A stretch of DNA of 64,000 nucleotides. Source: a virus. The notes beneath the pieces were generated by a model, which saw only the letters and a program-made list of their open reading frames with translations, did not search any database and had not been told where the DNA came from. Position 1 is the first letter of the stretch; each line of letters opens with the position of its first letter. Position numbers and translations under genes: made by a program. Positions 49,860 through 57,147 of the stretch are shown piece by piece. The stretch covers positions 59,807 through 123,806 of the IMG/VR virus record IMGVR_UViG_3300019487_000022. The stretch is one strand, 5' to 3'.

Positions 49860-50431
49860 TTTATAGCCTTATAGTTAGCTAAACTACATACTGCTTCATT
49901 CCCTCTTCCCGATCCAATATCGGTTATTATCATTAAATTTCCATTTGGTAATTTAACTGTTACTTGCCCTTCATCTTGAACCGCAGTTAATTTCAAACCT
50001 CTCCATCTGACATGCCCTATAGTTTGTTTATTTTCTTCAACTGCTGTAAATGTTAATCCGCCATCTGGTTCCACAGCCGCTAAATAGTTCTCTCCAGTTT
50101 TTACTTTTGATAAATTTAGAGCAAGATCAAACAACCCATCTTTAGTAATTGCGGTAAGTCTTCTGGTAGGGTCTACATTGTTCGTGAGCCACTTGAGGGA
50201 TTTAACTGTTCCAATTTTACAAGTAGGAATTTGACAGCCCTTTTTTATAAATGATTGTAACCATCTAGATTTCGAGATAAAAGCAGCTTCGTCAAAGCAC
50301 ATTTTATCTCTCAACTCTTGATAACCTTGAGATATCAATAGTATGTTTTCTTGTATATCTTCATCTGCTAAATAAGAATAGGTGTTAAAAGTTAATACTC
50401 TACTTGCATAAATGGCTTGTTCGTCTGTCAT
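49856..50431 (-). CDS. Unknown protein
   Basis: 191 residues. It has NILLISQGYQELRDKMCFDE, FISKSRWLQSFIKKGCQIPT and GNLMIITDIGSGRGNEAVCS. C-terminal half beta-rich. No family recognised. Terminates with TGA. Confidence 0.65.
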   Translation of the reverse strand: MTDEQAIYASRVLTFNTYSYLADEDIQENILLISQGYQELRDKMCFDEAAFISKSRWLQSFIKKGCQIPTCKIGTVKSLKWLTNNVDPTRRLTAITKDGLFDLALNLSKVKTGENYLAAVEPDGGLTFTAVEENKQTIGHVRWRGLKLTAVQDEGQVTVKLPNGNLMIITDIGSGRGNEAVCSLANYKAIK

Positions 50432-50443
50432 TAGTTAATCCTT

Positions 50444-50668
50444 TTAAGCTTCACCGACTACTTCTTTATCATCTGGAGGAATATAATTCGTTACCCACCA
50501 TACCGGCTCATAAATTTCGATTGCCTGATCGCCAGCTATTCCTAATGTCTTACTTACTTTCTTTGCTATTCCTAATCCAGGTTGACCAGCTATGTCAATT
50601 CTAAACCATGCTCCAATAGGTAAATCACTCATATGTTTAAGCACTAGGTTTTCTGCTAAGGGATACAC
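50444..50668 (-). CDS. Unknown small protein, GTG start
   Basis: 74 residues from GTG at 50668, chosen because GAGG lies 7 nt upstream and a longer frame overlaps the preceding gene. It has LPIGAWFRIDIAGQPGLGIA and IEIYEPVWWVTNYIPPDDKE. No family recognised. Confidence 0.55.
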   Translation of the reverse strand: MYPLAENLVLKHMSDLPIGAWFRIDIAGQPGLGIAKKVSKTLGIAGDQAIEIYEPVWWVTNYIPPDDKEVVGEA

Positions 50669-50690
50669 TGAATCACCTCTTTTTATTAAA

Positions 50691-50930
50691 TTAAGCAATG
50701 TAAGCCATATCATTTTTAATCTTTATATCATTAGCATACCCTTCAATTACCGCTCTTGGTTGTCTCTTTTTCGATTTACTACAACCATTTAATTTATGAA
50801 AAACAATGTGCTTAACAAAATGACATTTTCCTTTAAAATGCACTGACCAAATTACCTCTCCCAATTGCAATGTTTTTGGTTTATTAAAGTGAAAGAAAAA
50901 CTTAAATTTGCCAGGTGTTTTAAGAGGCAT
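50691..50930 (-). CDS. Unknown small basic protein
   Basis: 79 residues, basic and aromatic (GKFKFFFHFNKPKTLQLGEV, KCHFVKHIVFHKLNGCSKSK). No family recognised. Confidence 0.55.
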   Translation of the reverse strand: MPLKTPGKFKFFFHFNKPKTLQLGEVIWSVHFKGKCHFVKHIVFHKLNGCSKSKKRQPRAVIEGYANDIKIKNDMAYIA

Positions 50931-50933
50931 ATC

Positions 50934-51263
50934 TTAGTCCATCCAATCGGGATTCTCTTCTTCCCACTTCTTTTCTTCTAATAAGACACGATGTTCATCT
51001 GGAGTTAATGTTTTAATAAATGAAATGTTAGTATATGCCTTTTCACCAATCTCTTCTTTTAATGCTGTCCAAATAATATCCTGTCGATTTGAAATAGGAA
51101 TACCATTGAAACCTTTCCATATCACAATACCATTAATTCTAGGTAGACATTGCAACTCCACAGAAGCTTCTGGAAAAGTTTCTTTTATTATTCTTAAAGT
51201 AACTTCAAATAATTGATTACGTTCGATGATTTCTTTATCTCGCGGCATTAATCCACAACCCAA
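50934..51263 (-). CDS. Unknown protein
   Basis: 109 residues with TLRIIKETFPEASVELQCLP, GIVIWKGFNGIPISNRQDII and a C-terminal helix. Starts within the end of the upstream gene. No family recognised. Confidence 0.6.
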   Translation of the reverse strand: MGCGLMPRDKEIIERNQLFEVTLRIIKETFPEASVELQCLPRINGIVIWKGFNGIPISNRQDIIWTALKEEIGEKAYTNISFIKTLTPDEHRVLLEEKKWEEENPDWMD

Positions 51264-51613
51264 TCTAACGAAGCTAAAGCAAGCATTTCAGTTTTTGTCA
51301 TTTTTCTATAAATACGACTATTTAATCTAAAATTTTGATTATCACTTAAAATAGCTAATCTTGGAATATCAGTTTCTAAATCTAACCTATCCTTATCATC
51401 TAATTCAACATATGCACATTTATTCTTGTTTAATCTAATAATTTTATCAAATGCTGGAAACTCTGGAGTGCTTGGGAATCGTATCACTAAGTAAGAAAAA
51501 CTATTACCCACATATCCTTCTAAAACAAACACCTCTACAGATGGAGAAAAGAACGGATTATGAGAGTATAAAAGCTTTAATTTTATTGAAGAAGTAGGTA
51601 ATATACACAACAT
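51248..51613 (-). CDS. Unknown protein
   Basis: 121 residues, beta-rich (SFSYLVIRFPSTPEFPAFDK, LNKNKCAYVELDDKDRLDLE). C-terminus KMTKTEMLALASLDWVVD. No family recognised. Confidence 0.6.
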   Translation of the reverse strand: MLCILPTSSIKLKLLYSHNPFFSPSVEVFVLEGYVGNSFSYLVIRFPSTPEFPAFDKIIRLNKNKCAYVELDDKDRLDLETDIPRLAILSDNQNFRLNSRIYRKMTKTEMLALASLDWVVD

Positions 51614-51642
51614 CTATCTTATAATCGACAGGCATTGTTAAT

Positions 51643-51843
51643 TTATATTCTCACCCATTTTGCAGGTTTTCTAGACGATTCTCTACGTCGATTTATATCT
51701 TTTAGTTTAGGGCATATGTTATATATAATCTCGCCCAATATAGATATATCTAACATTTGTCCTTTACTTTCTTTAAAAGCTTTATCTATCGCTGCATCAA
51801 AACGTTGTGAAAATTTCTTTCTTTTTATATTATTCTTTGCCAT
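51643..51843 (-). CDS. Small basic protein
   Basis: 66 residues with KRKKFSQRFDAAIDKAFKES, GEIIYNICPKLKDINRRRES and a basic C-terminus. Lies immediately downstream of the RNA ligase gene (10-nt gap), so possibly its partner. No family recognised. Confidence 0.55.
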   Translation of the reverse strand: MAKNNIKRKKFSQRFDAAIDKAFKESKGQMLDISILGEIIYNICPKLKDINRRRESSRKPAKWVRI

Positions 51844-51852
51844 AATAGTTTA

Positions 51853-52875
51853 TCAACTAAAATCATTATCATCTGGCGCATGTTTCGGATTAATTAACTT
51901 AAGAGCCAAACGAAACTTTGTTGTTGAATAACGAGGAATTAGTGGAGTTACAACAACACCTTCTTTTATATGTAACGAATTGCCACTGATATTTTCTTTT
52001 CCTTCTCTTAAAGGACGAATTTTATTGATATCAAATGGACCTTCATATAAAACAGGCACCCAAAGCTTCCGTAAATCTTCAGGAATTTCTGAAAATGGTA
52101 AAGTCCTACCTTCAACATCAATCCTGAAAATAAATATAGTTTTCTTTTTTAAACCGTAGTTGTATCCTTTATGAAAAGGAACGACCTCACCAAATGCTTG
52201 AGTATTTACACTAGGAAAATGTTTTTCCAAAAGATCAAAGAGTCCAGAATCATTAGCTACAATACGATACGCAACATCTGCTTCATCAGCAAAAAATTGA
52301 TCGTTATCAAGTAATCCTTTTGATGTAACTAACCTTTTACCATCTGCTAGTTTGACATACACACCTTGAGTACCATGAATTTTCTCTGTAACTTGTACAT
52401 GTTCACCCTCTACAAATTCATTAGGATAAATATTGTAAGTTTCAACTTCGTGCTTATGAATATCTGTACCAATTGTTTCAAGAGAAAATACCTCTCCAAC
52501 CAATTCATCTGGAATTGGAGCTATATATCGCGTTATCCCTAACCTAGCAGAAATATCTTCACCTAATGGAACATCCACTAATGCAGGAATATCATCAAGA
52601 ATAATTCCCTGAGTCAGCTCTTTTTGCATAACCAGGGCTTTAACACGATTCTTTTCAGGACCAACTAAGTATTTACGGCGATCCCCTTCATCAGCAATTG
52701 CATCTGGTAAAACGGATTTTTCAGGAACAAAAATTACAATGCTCTCGTTCTTGAAAATTCCTTTACCAACGACCACCTGATATTGCCCCACTTTACCTAG
52801 TTCCAATCTCAAAACCTCTGGATTAGGGTGAGGAAATAACTGTATCTTTTCTCTTGTAACTTTCCACTGTGCCAT
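51853..52875 (-). CDS. RNA ligase, DRB0094/Rnl5-like
   Basis: 340 residues. N-terminal OB-like region (1-130) followed by a nucleotidyltransferase domain, the Rnl5 order. Motif I is VTEKIHGTQG with the adenylated Lys at K165; motif III is likely QAFGEVVPF; motif IV KEGVVVTP; motif V LALKLINPKH. Seals RNA nicks via ligase-AMP. With the 2H phosphoesterase at 13148 and the tRNA array it could repair host or phage tRNAs cut by defence nucleases. All core motifs appear intact. Confidence 0.88.
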   Translation of the reverse strand: MAQWKVTREKIQLFPHPNPEVLRLELGKVGQYQVVVGKGIFKNESIVIFVPEKSVLPDAIADEGDRRKYLVGPEKNRVKALVMQKELTQGIILDDIPALVDVPLGEDISARLGITRYIAPIPDELVGEVFSLETIGTDIHKHEVETYNIYPNEFVEGEHVQVTEKIHGTQGVYVKLADGKRLVTSKGLLDNDQFFADEADVAYRIVANDSGLFDLLEKHFPSVNTQAFGEVVPFHKGYNYGLKKKTIFIFRIDVEGRTLPFSEIPEDLRKLWVPVLYEGPFDINKIRPLREGKENISGNSLHIKEGVVVTPLIPRYSTTKFRLALKLINPKHAPDDNDFS

Positions 52876-52902
52876 AAATACTCCAAAATATCGTCTTTGC
52901 TT

Positions 52903-53415
52903 CTATTTTAACATTGTTTGCATTACAGGATTGCAATACGCACGTCTCCAAAAATCTAATGTTTCTTCTCCAACCTGAGAGACATTCGCTCTTGCAACTA
53001 TTTCAGCTTCGCTATAAAAAACAAAAGATTCTTTTCTCAATCCAAATAATCTTAAACTTCTAATGATTCGCGTAATACGTAATAAATTATGATTGCGAAA
53101 AGCACACCAAGATTGTTTATCTACATTCCAATGATTACCTATTCCATAAAATAAACGAAATCTCTCAAGACAACTTAAAATATTAGTTGTGGCTTTATCT
53201 GAACTTTGAAGAATTTTTATATCTTCTTCTGTTAAAACAGGCCCATTAAAATTATGCCGTGAAGTCTCATGCAAAGGGAATAGCCATTGAATCCAAGTAT
53301 GACTTTTTTCAAGATCCCAATCAGAACTGTTAATCATCTGTTTTAAAGTTATGCCTTCATCATTTGGTAAATCATTAATATAGAAGTCTAAAATTTTTGA
53401 TGTATATTTAGTCAT
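52903..53415 (-). CDS. OGFr-like domain protein
   Basis: 170 residues. WDLEKSHTWIQWLFPLHETS then RHNFNGPVLTEEDIKILQSS matches the opioid-growth-factor-receptor-type domain (W-x-LE-x-x-H-x-(Y/W)-IQWLFP), which occurs in some bacterial and viral proteins. The C-terminal half is helical (RFRLFYGIGNHWNVDKQSWC). Molecular function of this domain is unknown. Lies directly upstream of the RNA ligase gene. Confidence 0.75.
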   Translation of the reverse strand: MTKYTSKILDFYINDLPNDEGITLKQMINSSDWDLEKSHTWIQWLFPLHETSRHNFNGPVLTEEDIKILQSSDKATTNILSCLERFRLFYGIGNHWNVDKQSWCAFRNHNLLRITRIIRSLRLFGLRKESFVFYSEAEIVARANVSQVGEETLDFWRRAYCNPVMQTMLK

Positions 53416-53756
53416 ACAATACCTGCCATTTTCTTGCGATGTCTTTTACACCATGATGAATTTAAAACCATGTTTGATGCATCTCTAGCACAAGAAGGTT
53501 GTTCAAAAGCGACTTTAAAACTAGTTAAAAATAACCTATGGCGTTCTTGTTCATCTTCCCATGACTTTTTATGTTCTGGACAAAGAGCTAAAGAACCCCA
53601 ACCCGGTCTTGCATTTGCAATCCATTCTGCACCAAAAATACCACAAACATTGCAACAGAGATTCCAGCCGTTTAATTCCTTTTCTGCTGCTTCTGCCATT
53701 TGTAAAGCAATTTTATGGGCTTCTGGATTTATTTCTTCTGGTTTCTTAAAAGGCAT
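53412..53756 (-). CDS. Unknown Cys/His protein
   Basis: 114 residues. WNLCCNVCGIFGAEWIANAR with LALCPEHKKSWEDEQERHRL could bind one metal. Helical C-terminal part. Stop overlaps the next start as ATGA. A TCTCCTG variant promoter lies about 60 nt upstream. Confidence 0.6.
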   Translation of the reverse strand: MPFKKPEEINPEAHKIALQMAEAAEKELNGWNLCCNVCGIFGAEWIANARPGWGSLALCPEHKKSWEDEQERHRLFLTSFKVAFEQPSCARDASNMVLNSSWCKRHRKKMAGIV

Positions 53757-53828
53757 TTTTCACTTTCTTAAACGTAAATAAGCCTTAATGAGATATGAAA
53801 GGGGAATTTTCTTCAGGAGATGAGAAGT

Positions 53829-53912
53829 GTCGTTGAGAGGATTCGAACCTCCAAGGTCACAATGACCACATGGGTCTGAACCATGCGCTTTTACCAATTT
53901 AGCCACAACGAC
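53829..53912 (-). tRNA. tRNA-Leu, anticodon CAG
   Basis: GT-rich acceptor GTCGTTG/CAACGAC, anticodon arm CATGG-TTCAGAC-CCATG, long variable arm GGTC..GACC, T-loop TTCGAAT. Reads CUG. Confidence 0.9.
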
Positions 53913-53915
53913 ATT

Positions 53916-54086
53916 TTATATTTTTCCACACAAGTGATAAATTAATGTTGTAAATGACATGCCTATTACAAATAAATATATGCAAAGAAGAATCAAAAAT
54001 GCTTGCCTTTGTTTCCAACGAACTTTTGCAATAGCATAATCCGTTGTTTCTTTCCAATATTTTTTCTGCCAATCATCTGTATTCAT
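53916..54086 (-). CDS. 56-residue single-span membrane protein
   Basis: ATG at 54084-54086 shares its A with the stop of the upstream gene (TAATG). Starts MNTDDWQKKYWKETTDYAIA, a variant of the KKYWKE motif seen in two virion-module proteins, then a basic segment and a membrane helix (FLILLCIYLFVIGMSFTTLI). No named family. Confidence 0.6.
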   Translation of the reverse strand: MNTDDWQKKYWKETTDYAIAKVRWKQRQAFLILLCIYLFVIGMSFTTLIYHLCGKI

Positions 54087-54346
54087 TATTTTTTCTTTCT
54101 TTTCTTTTTTAAATCTTCTTCTCTTTTCTTCATTGCTGCTATCTTTATTTTAGCTATATAATGTCCGTTCCCAGCCAGATCTTTTGCTTCTTTTGTCATT
54201 GCTGCTACATAATGTTCATGAGCAGTTTTTAATGCTAATTGACCTTCTGGTGTTTCAAACATTCTACGAGATATTTCTATTCTTTCTTGTATGTCTTTTT
54301 CTAGTTCTTCCTTAGTCATCTCTTTATATTTAGGTTTCTTTTTCAT
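54086..54346 (-). CDS. Small basic helical protein
   Basis: 86 residues from ATG 54344-54346; a longer frame would read through the tRNA gene. Very charged (MKKKPKYKEMTKEELEKDIQ ... MKKREEDLKKKRKKK). No family recognised. Confidence 0.55.
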   Translation of the reverse strand: MKKKPKYKEMTKEELEKDIQERIEISRRMFETPEGQLALKTAHEHYVAAMTKEAKDLAGNGHYIAKIKIAAMKKREEDLKKKRKKK

Positions 54347-54350
54347 AAGT

Positions 54351-54431
54351 GTCGATGACAGGAGTCGAACCTGCACGATGTTACTCAACAGTTTTTGAAA
54401 CTGCCGCGGCTGCCAATTCCGCCACATCGAC
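54351..54431 (-). tRNA. tRNA-Leu, anticodon CAA
   Basis: GTCGATG/CATCGAC acceptor, anticodon arm GCAGT-TTCAAAA-ACTGT, variable arm, T-loop TTCGACT. Reads UUG. Confidence 0.88.
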
Positions 54432-54439
54432 ATGTATTA

Positions 54440-54661
54440 CTACCAATCATTTATCAAATGTTCATTGATAAATGATATCAGCCATTTTCTACCACGTTCT
54501 TCCGCACCTACAGAAATTCTTAAAACTTTATGACCTACATATCCAGCAATTCCTGTTAGCTCAAATTCTTTTTGAGTAGTTTCATCATAGTAACGTTTAC
54601 CCATTTTATTTAAAATTTGAAAATCATTTGGATGAATATATTCTACATCTTCTATAGCCAT
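54440..54661 (-). CDS. Unknown small protein
   Basis: 73 residues from ATG 54659-54661 (reading further upstream enters the tRNA). It has FELTGIAGYVGHKVLRISVG, ending in a helix. No family recognised. Confidence 0.55.
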   Translation of the reverse strand: MAIEDVEYIHPNDFQILNKMGKRYYDETTQKEFELTGIAGYVGHKVLRISVGAEERGRKWLISFINEHLINDW

Positions 54662-54687
54662 AAATATCTTTCTTTTTAAATTACAAT

Positions 54688-54777
54688 GCGGAAGGTGGGA
54701 TTCGAACCCACAACCGTTCAAGGACGGATTCCCAATATTTTAAGTATTGGAGGTAAGCCAGTTCCCGTCACTCCCGC
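54688..54777 (-). tRNA. tRNA-Leu, anticodon UAA
   Basis: GCGGGAG/CTTCCGC acceptor (one G-U), anticodon arm CAATA-CTTAAAA-TATTG, long variable arm, T-loop TTCGAAT. Reads UUA. Confidence 0.9.
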
Positions 54778-54860
54778 GATATGAAGTGAAGATCATTAGA
54801 CCCAACCCAGAGCAGCGTCATAGGCGTCATTCTAACATAAATTCACTTCAATAATATAAT

Positions 54861-55115
54861 TTAACTTTGCATATCATCAAACATTTGACATTCAGATACA
54901 TGACATAAATTGTATCGAATTCCATTTATTTCTTTTGTCTCAACGTTAGGCCATTCTCTGCAATCAGGATCTCCACAATCTAGCATGCACCATTCAGGAC
55001 CATCTCTGCCCTTATTAGGTCCAATGATTTGTACTATATGTTTATTTGAATTTTCTATAAAACCACTGGCTCTTGAGAGCCAAACCCAATCTCCACTTTT
55101 ACGTCTTTTGCTCAT
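54861..55115 (-). CDS. Unknown Cys/Trp protein
   Basis: 84 residues from ATG 55113-55115 (GGAG six bases upstream). It has KSGDWVWLSRASGFIENSNK, EWCMLDCGDPDCREWPNVE and NLCHVSECQM, five Cys and possibly metal. The 83-nt gap to the next tRNA holds an 8-bp inverted repeat (GAAGTGAA/TTCACTTC) and no gene. Confidence 0.55.
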   Translation of the reverse strand: MSKRRKSGDWVWLSRASGFIENSNKHIVQIIGPNKGRDGPEWCMLDCGDPDCREWPNVETKEINGIRYNLCHVSECQMFDDMQS

Positions 55116-55133
55116 CTTTAGCTCCAAATAAAT

Positions 55134-55213
55134 GCGGTTGAGAGGATTCGAACCTCCACGGTGTTACCCGCTACCACCTCAAGGTAGTGCGTCTGCCTTT
55201 TCGCCACAACCGC
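55134..55213 (-). tRNA. tRNA-Leu, anticodon GAG
   Basis: GCGGTTG/CAACCGC acceptor, anticodon arm CTACC-TTGAGGT-GGTAG, variable arm CGG..CCG, T-loop TTCGAAT. Reads CUC/CUU. Confidence 0.9.
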
Positions 55214-55229
55214 GATTCTTCTTACAAGC

Positions 55230-55317
55230 GGAAGGTGTCAGAGTTGAACTGACAATACGTCTTTCAACGTATAATTGTTTTCAAGACAATCGGACTTGCC
55301 AATGTACCAAACCTTCC
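55230..55317 (-). tRNA. tRNA-Ser, anticodon UGA (copy 1)
   Basis: GGAAGGT/ACCTTCC acceptor, anticodon arm ATTGT-CTTGAAA-ACAAT, long variable arm ATACGT..ACGTAT, T-loop TTCAACT. Reads UCA and probably other UCN. Confidence 0.9.
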
Positions 55318-55328
55318 ATATAAACAGC

Positions 55329-55417
55329 GGTGGGAGTCAGAGTCGAACTGACACACCATCTTTTCGACGATGAACACCTTTCCAAGATGTTTGACTTACC
55401 AATGTGCAAATCCCACC
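55329..55417 (-). tRNA. tRNA-Ser, anticodon GGA
   Basis: GGTGGGA/TCCCACC acceptor, anticodon arm ACATC-TTGGAAA-GGTGT (one G-U), long variable arm, T-loop TTCGACT. Reads UCC/UCU. A TCTCCTG promoter variant lies upstream at 55446-55452. Confidence 0.9.
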
Positions 55418-55455
55418 ATATAAATAATATATCGACAACTTCATTCAGGAGACAT

Positions 55456-55540
55456 GGATGATGGAGGAGTTGAACCACTTGCCTGTCCGCCCGATTTAAT
55501 TAGGCAACCGGGTTACAGCCGGTCATCGGGAACATCATCC
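55456..55540 (-). tRNA. tRNA-Tyr, anticodon GUA (copy 1)
   Basis: GGATGAT/ATCATCC acceptor, anticodon arm ACCGG-CTGTAAC-CCGGT, long variable arm TGCC..GGCA. The T-stem is imperfect and the D-arm short. Reads UAC/UAU. Confidence 0.82.
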
Positions 55541-55544
55541 GTAA

Positions 55545-55617
55545 GGCTATGTAGGGAGTCGAACCCTAAATGTCGCGAGATTTGCAGTCAAGCCGCTTGC
55601 CACTTGCATACATAACC
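55545..55617 (-). tRNA. tRNA-Cys, anticodon GCA (imperfect anticodon stem)
   Basis: GGTTATG/CATAGCC acceptor (one T-G), anticodon loop CTGCAAA, short variable loop, T-loop TTCGACT. The anticodon stem CTTGA/TCTCG has two mismatches, so it may be weak or decayed. Confidence 0.65.
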
Positions 55618-55653
55618 ATAGGCATCTATTCAGTTTTCAAAGAACTCACAAGA

Positions 55654-55735
55654 GACTGGGGTGAGATTCGAACTCACGTTGTCTTTCGACAGTCGCTTTG
55701 CAGGCGACCCCATTTGTCCACTCTGGCACCCAGTC
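55654..55735 (-). tRNA. Class II tRNA with Cys anticodon GCA
   Basis: GACTGGG/CCCAGTC acceptor, Ser-like D-arm (CCAGAGTGG..TGG), anticodon arm GTCGC-CTGCAAA-GCGAC and a long variable arm GTC-GAAA-GAC, T-loop TTCGAAT. Normal tRNA-Cys has a short variable loop, so this is a Ser/Leu-type body carrying a Cys anticodon. Charging identity is uncertain. Confidence 0.8.
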
Positions 55736-55744
55736 AACTATTAA

Positions 55745-55761
55745 CGGAGAGGTAATGGAAT
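55745..55761 (+). repeat. Left direct repeat of the nuclease insertion (tRNA 3' end copy)
   Basis: CGGAGAGGTAATGGAAT, 16 of 17 bases identical to 56409-56425, which is the 3' acceptor and T-arm start of the tRNA-Ser(UGA) copy 2 gene. The two copies flank the plus-strand nuclease gene. Confidence 0.65.
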
Positions 55762-55807
55762 AGCTCTTGTTTTAAAGAAAACCTTTCCGTTTATTCGAAT
55801 ATCTATT

Positions 55808-56419
55808 ATGAAAACATCGTGTTCAGACTGCAATAATACCTTTGATAAAAAATCTTATGAAATTAAACGCACTAAATATCATTTTTGTTCTCTTAAATGT
55901 TGGTCAAATTTTCAAAATAAGAAAAAACCAACTAAAATTAAAGTAACATGTGCAACTTGTGGTTTTAACTTTTTTAAAATTCCAGCAGAGATCTCTAAAA
56001 CTGGTAATTCTTTTTGTAACCGTTCTTGCGCTGTTGTGTTTAATAACCGTAAAAAACGTAAAAGCAGACGTTCTAAAGCAGAAAAAATGCTTTTTGATTT
56101 ATTAAATAAATCTTTTCCTAACCTTCCTATTCTTGCAAACGACAAATCATTATTAGATGGTTTAGAAATTGACATAGCTTTTCCTAGTCTTAAACTTGGC
56201 ATAGAATGGAATGGTATAGTCCATTTTAAACCAATTTTTGGTACACAAAAATTTCTAAAAATTCAACACAACGATATCAGAAAACAAAAAATAGCGTTTG
56301 AAAAAGGCATTCACTTAATTGTTGTGCCAGATCTTGTTTCTACTAAATCCTATGTTGAGGACGCTGCAATGAGCATCAAACAGATCATAACATCTCTGCT
56401 TGATAAACCGGAGAGGTAA
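55808..56419 (+). CDS. Zinc-finger/Vsr-like (DUF559-type) homing-type endonuclease
   Basis: 203 residues, on the opposite strand to the surrounding tRNA genes. N-terminal half has two zinc fingers (CSDCNNTFDKK ... HFCSLKCWSNF and CATCGFNFFKI ... SFCNRSCAVVF), then a basic stretch. The C-terminal half is a PD-(D/E)XK/Vsr-like nuclease: SKAEKMLFDLLNKSFP, LEIDIAFPSLKLGIEWNGIV (D and E of the core), HNDIRKQKIAFEKGIHLIVV. Its last codons (KPER then TAA) are made from the duplicated tRNA acceptor sequence. This architecture matches free-standing EDxHD/Vsr-type homing endonucleases. Confidence 0.78.
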   Translation: MKTSCSDCNNTFDKKSYEIKRTKYHFCSLKCWSNFQNKKKPTKIKVTCATCGFNFFKIPAEISKTGNSFCNRSCAVVFNNRKKRKSRRSKAEKMLFDLLNKSFPNLPILANDKSLLDGLEIDIAFPSLKLGIEWNGIVHFKPIFGTQKFLKIQHNDIRKQKIAFEKGIHLIVVPDLVSTKSYVEDAAMSIKQIITSLLDKPER

Positions 56420-56425
56420 TAGAAT
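56409..56425 (+). repeat. Right direct repeat of the nuclease insertion
   Basis: CGGAGAGGTAATAGAAT, overlapping the nuclease stop codon and the 3' part of the tRNA-Ser(UGA) gene. One mismatch with the left copy at 55745-55761. Confidence 0.65.
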
Positions 56426-56493
56426 CGAACTATCAACGTTTTACCGTCAGCCGAGTGTTCAAAACTCGTTGGGAACCGTTTCCCGCTACCCTC
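56410..56493 (-). tRNA. tRNA-Ser, anticodon UGA (copy 2, insertion target)
   Basis: Acceptor GGAGGGT with CCTCTCC (one G-U, one mismatch next to the D-arm), anticodon arm CGAGT-TTTGAAC-ACTCG, long variable arm, T-loop TTCGATT. Its 3' end is shared with the end of the inserted nuclease gene. Confidence 0.85.
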
Positions 56494-56526
56494 CAAAATA
56501 TTAACTTTTTACAACTAACTTCAAGC

Positions 56527-56613
56527 GGAGAGCGAGAGAATCGAACTCTCACCGGGGTTAACCGGACCAATTTAGCAAACTGGCGAGGCGAAGCCAATAT
56601 CCAACTGCTCTCC
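56527..56613 (-). tRNA. tRNA-Ser, anticodon GCU
   Basis: GGAGAGC/GCTCTCC acceptor, anticodon arm CCAGT-TTGCTAA-ATTGG (one G-U), variable arm CCGG..CCGG, T-loop TTCGATT. Reads AGC/AGU. Confidence 0.9.
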
Positions 56614-56617
56614 GTTT

Positions 56618-56887
56618 TTAAATATCAGTACGCAACTTCATCTTATCATAATCATGAGACATTCTGATAATCAATGATTCTCGCAAAGCAGGTAAAGTTG
56701 CATTTACAACCTTCCAACCTGTTTCTATTCTTCCTGTTTCAGGATCCTCTAATTTATCCAATATGGCACCTGGAATAGCAATCGATTGACGTATCCAAGA
56801 CACCATTCTAGCTATACCATTGTCCATAGGTTTTTCTAATTCGCATTGAACATACATTGTTTCGTTATGTTTATTATGCTTTGCCAT
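56618..56887 (-). CDS. Unknown small protein
   Basis: 89 residues with GIARMVSWIRQSIAIPGAIL, GWKVVNATLPALRESLIIRM. Overlaps the upstream gene by 14 nt. No family recognised. Confidence 0.6.
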   Translation of the reverse strand: MAKHNKHNETMYVQCELEKPMDNGIARMVSWIRQSIAIPGAILDKLEDPETGRIETGWKVVNATLPALRESLIIRMSHDYDKMKLRTDI

Positions 56888-57143
56888 ATAATTCTTTCTG
56901 TTCAGCTACTTGCCAAGTTACTTTTGTTTCGCTGCCTTTCTTATATGTATCCCAATCAATCTTGCCGGTTGCGATGATTACTCCATCAACAATCTTTACG
57001 ATTCTCCATTCAAAACCAGGTTCAATCCAATTTAGTTGTACAAGACCTTTTGTTTGTTCTACTTCTGATTCTAACGCTTTCCCTTCATTCTTAAACTCTT
57101 CGCCACTATGGTTTCGTACCTGAATCTGAAATAAATTACTCAT
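56874..57143 (-). CDS. Unknown small protein
   Basis: 89 residues from ATG 57141-57143; reading further upstream enters the tRNA-Tyr. Beta-rich (LVQLNWIEPGFEWRIVKIVD, GSETKVTWQVAEQKELYGKA). No family recognised. Confidence 0.6.
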   Translation of the reverse strand: MSNLFQIQVRNHSGEEFKNEGKALESEVEQTKGLVQLNWIEPGFEWRIVKIVDGVIIATGKIDWDTYKKGSETKVTWQVAEQKELYGKA

Positions 57144-57147
57144 AAGT

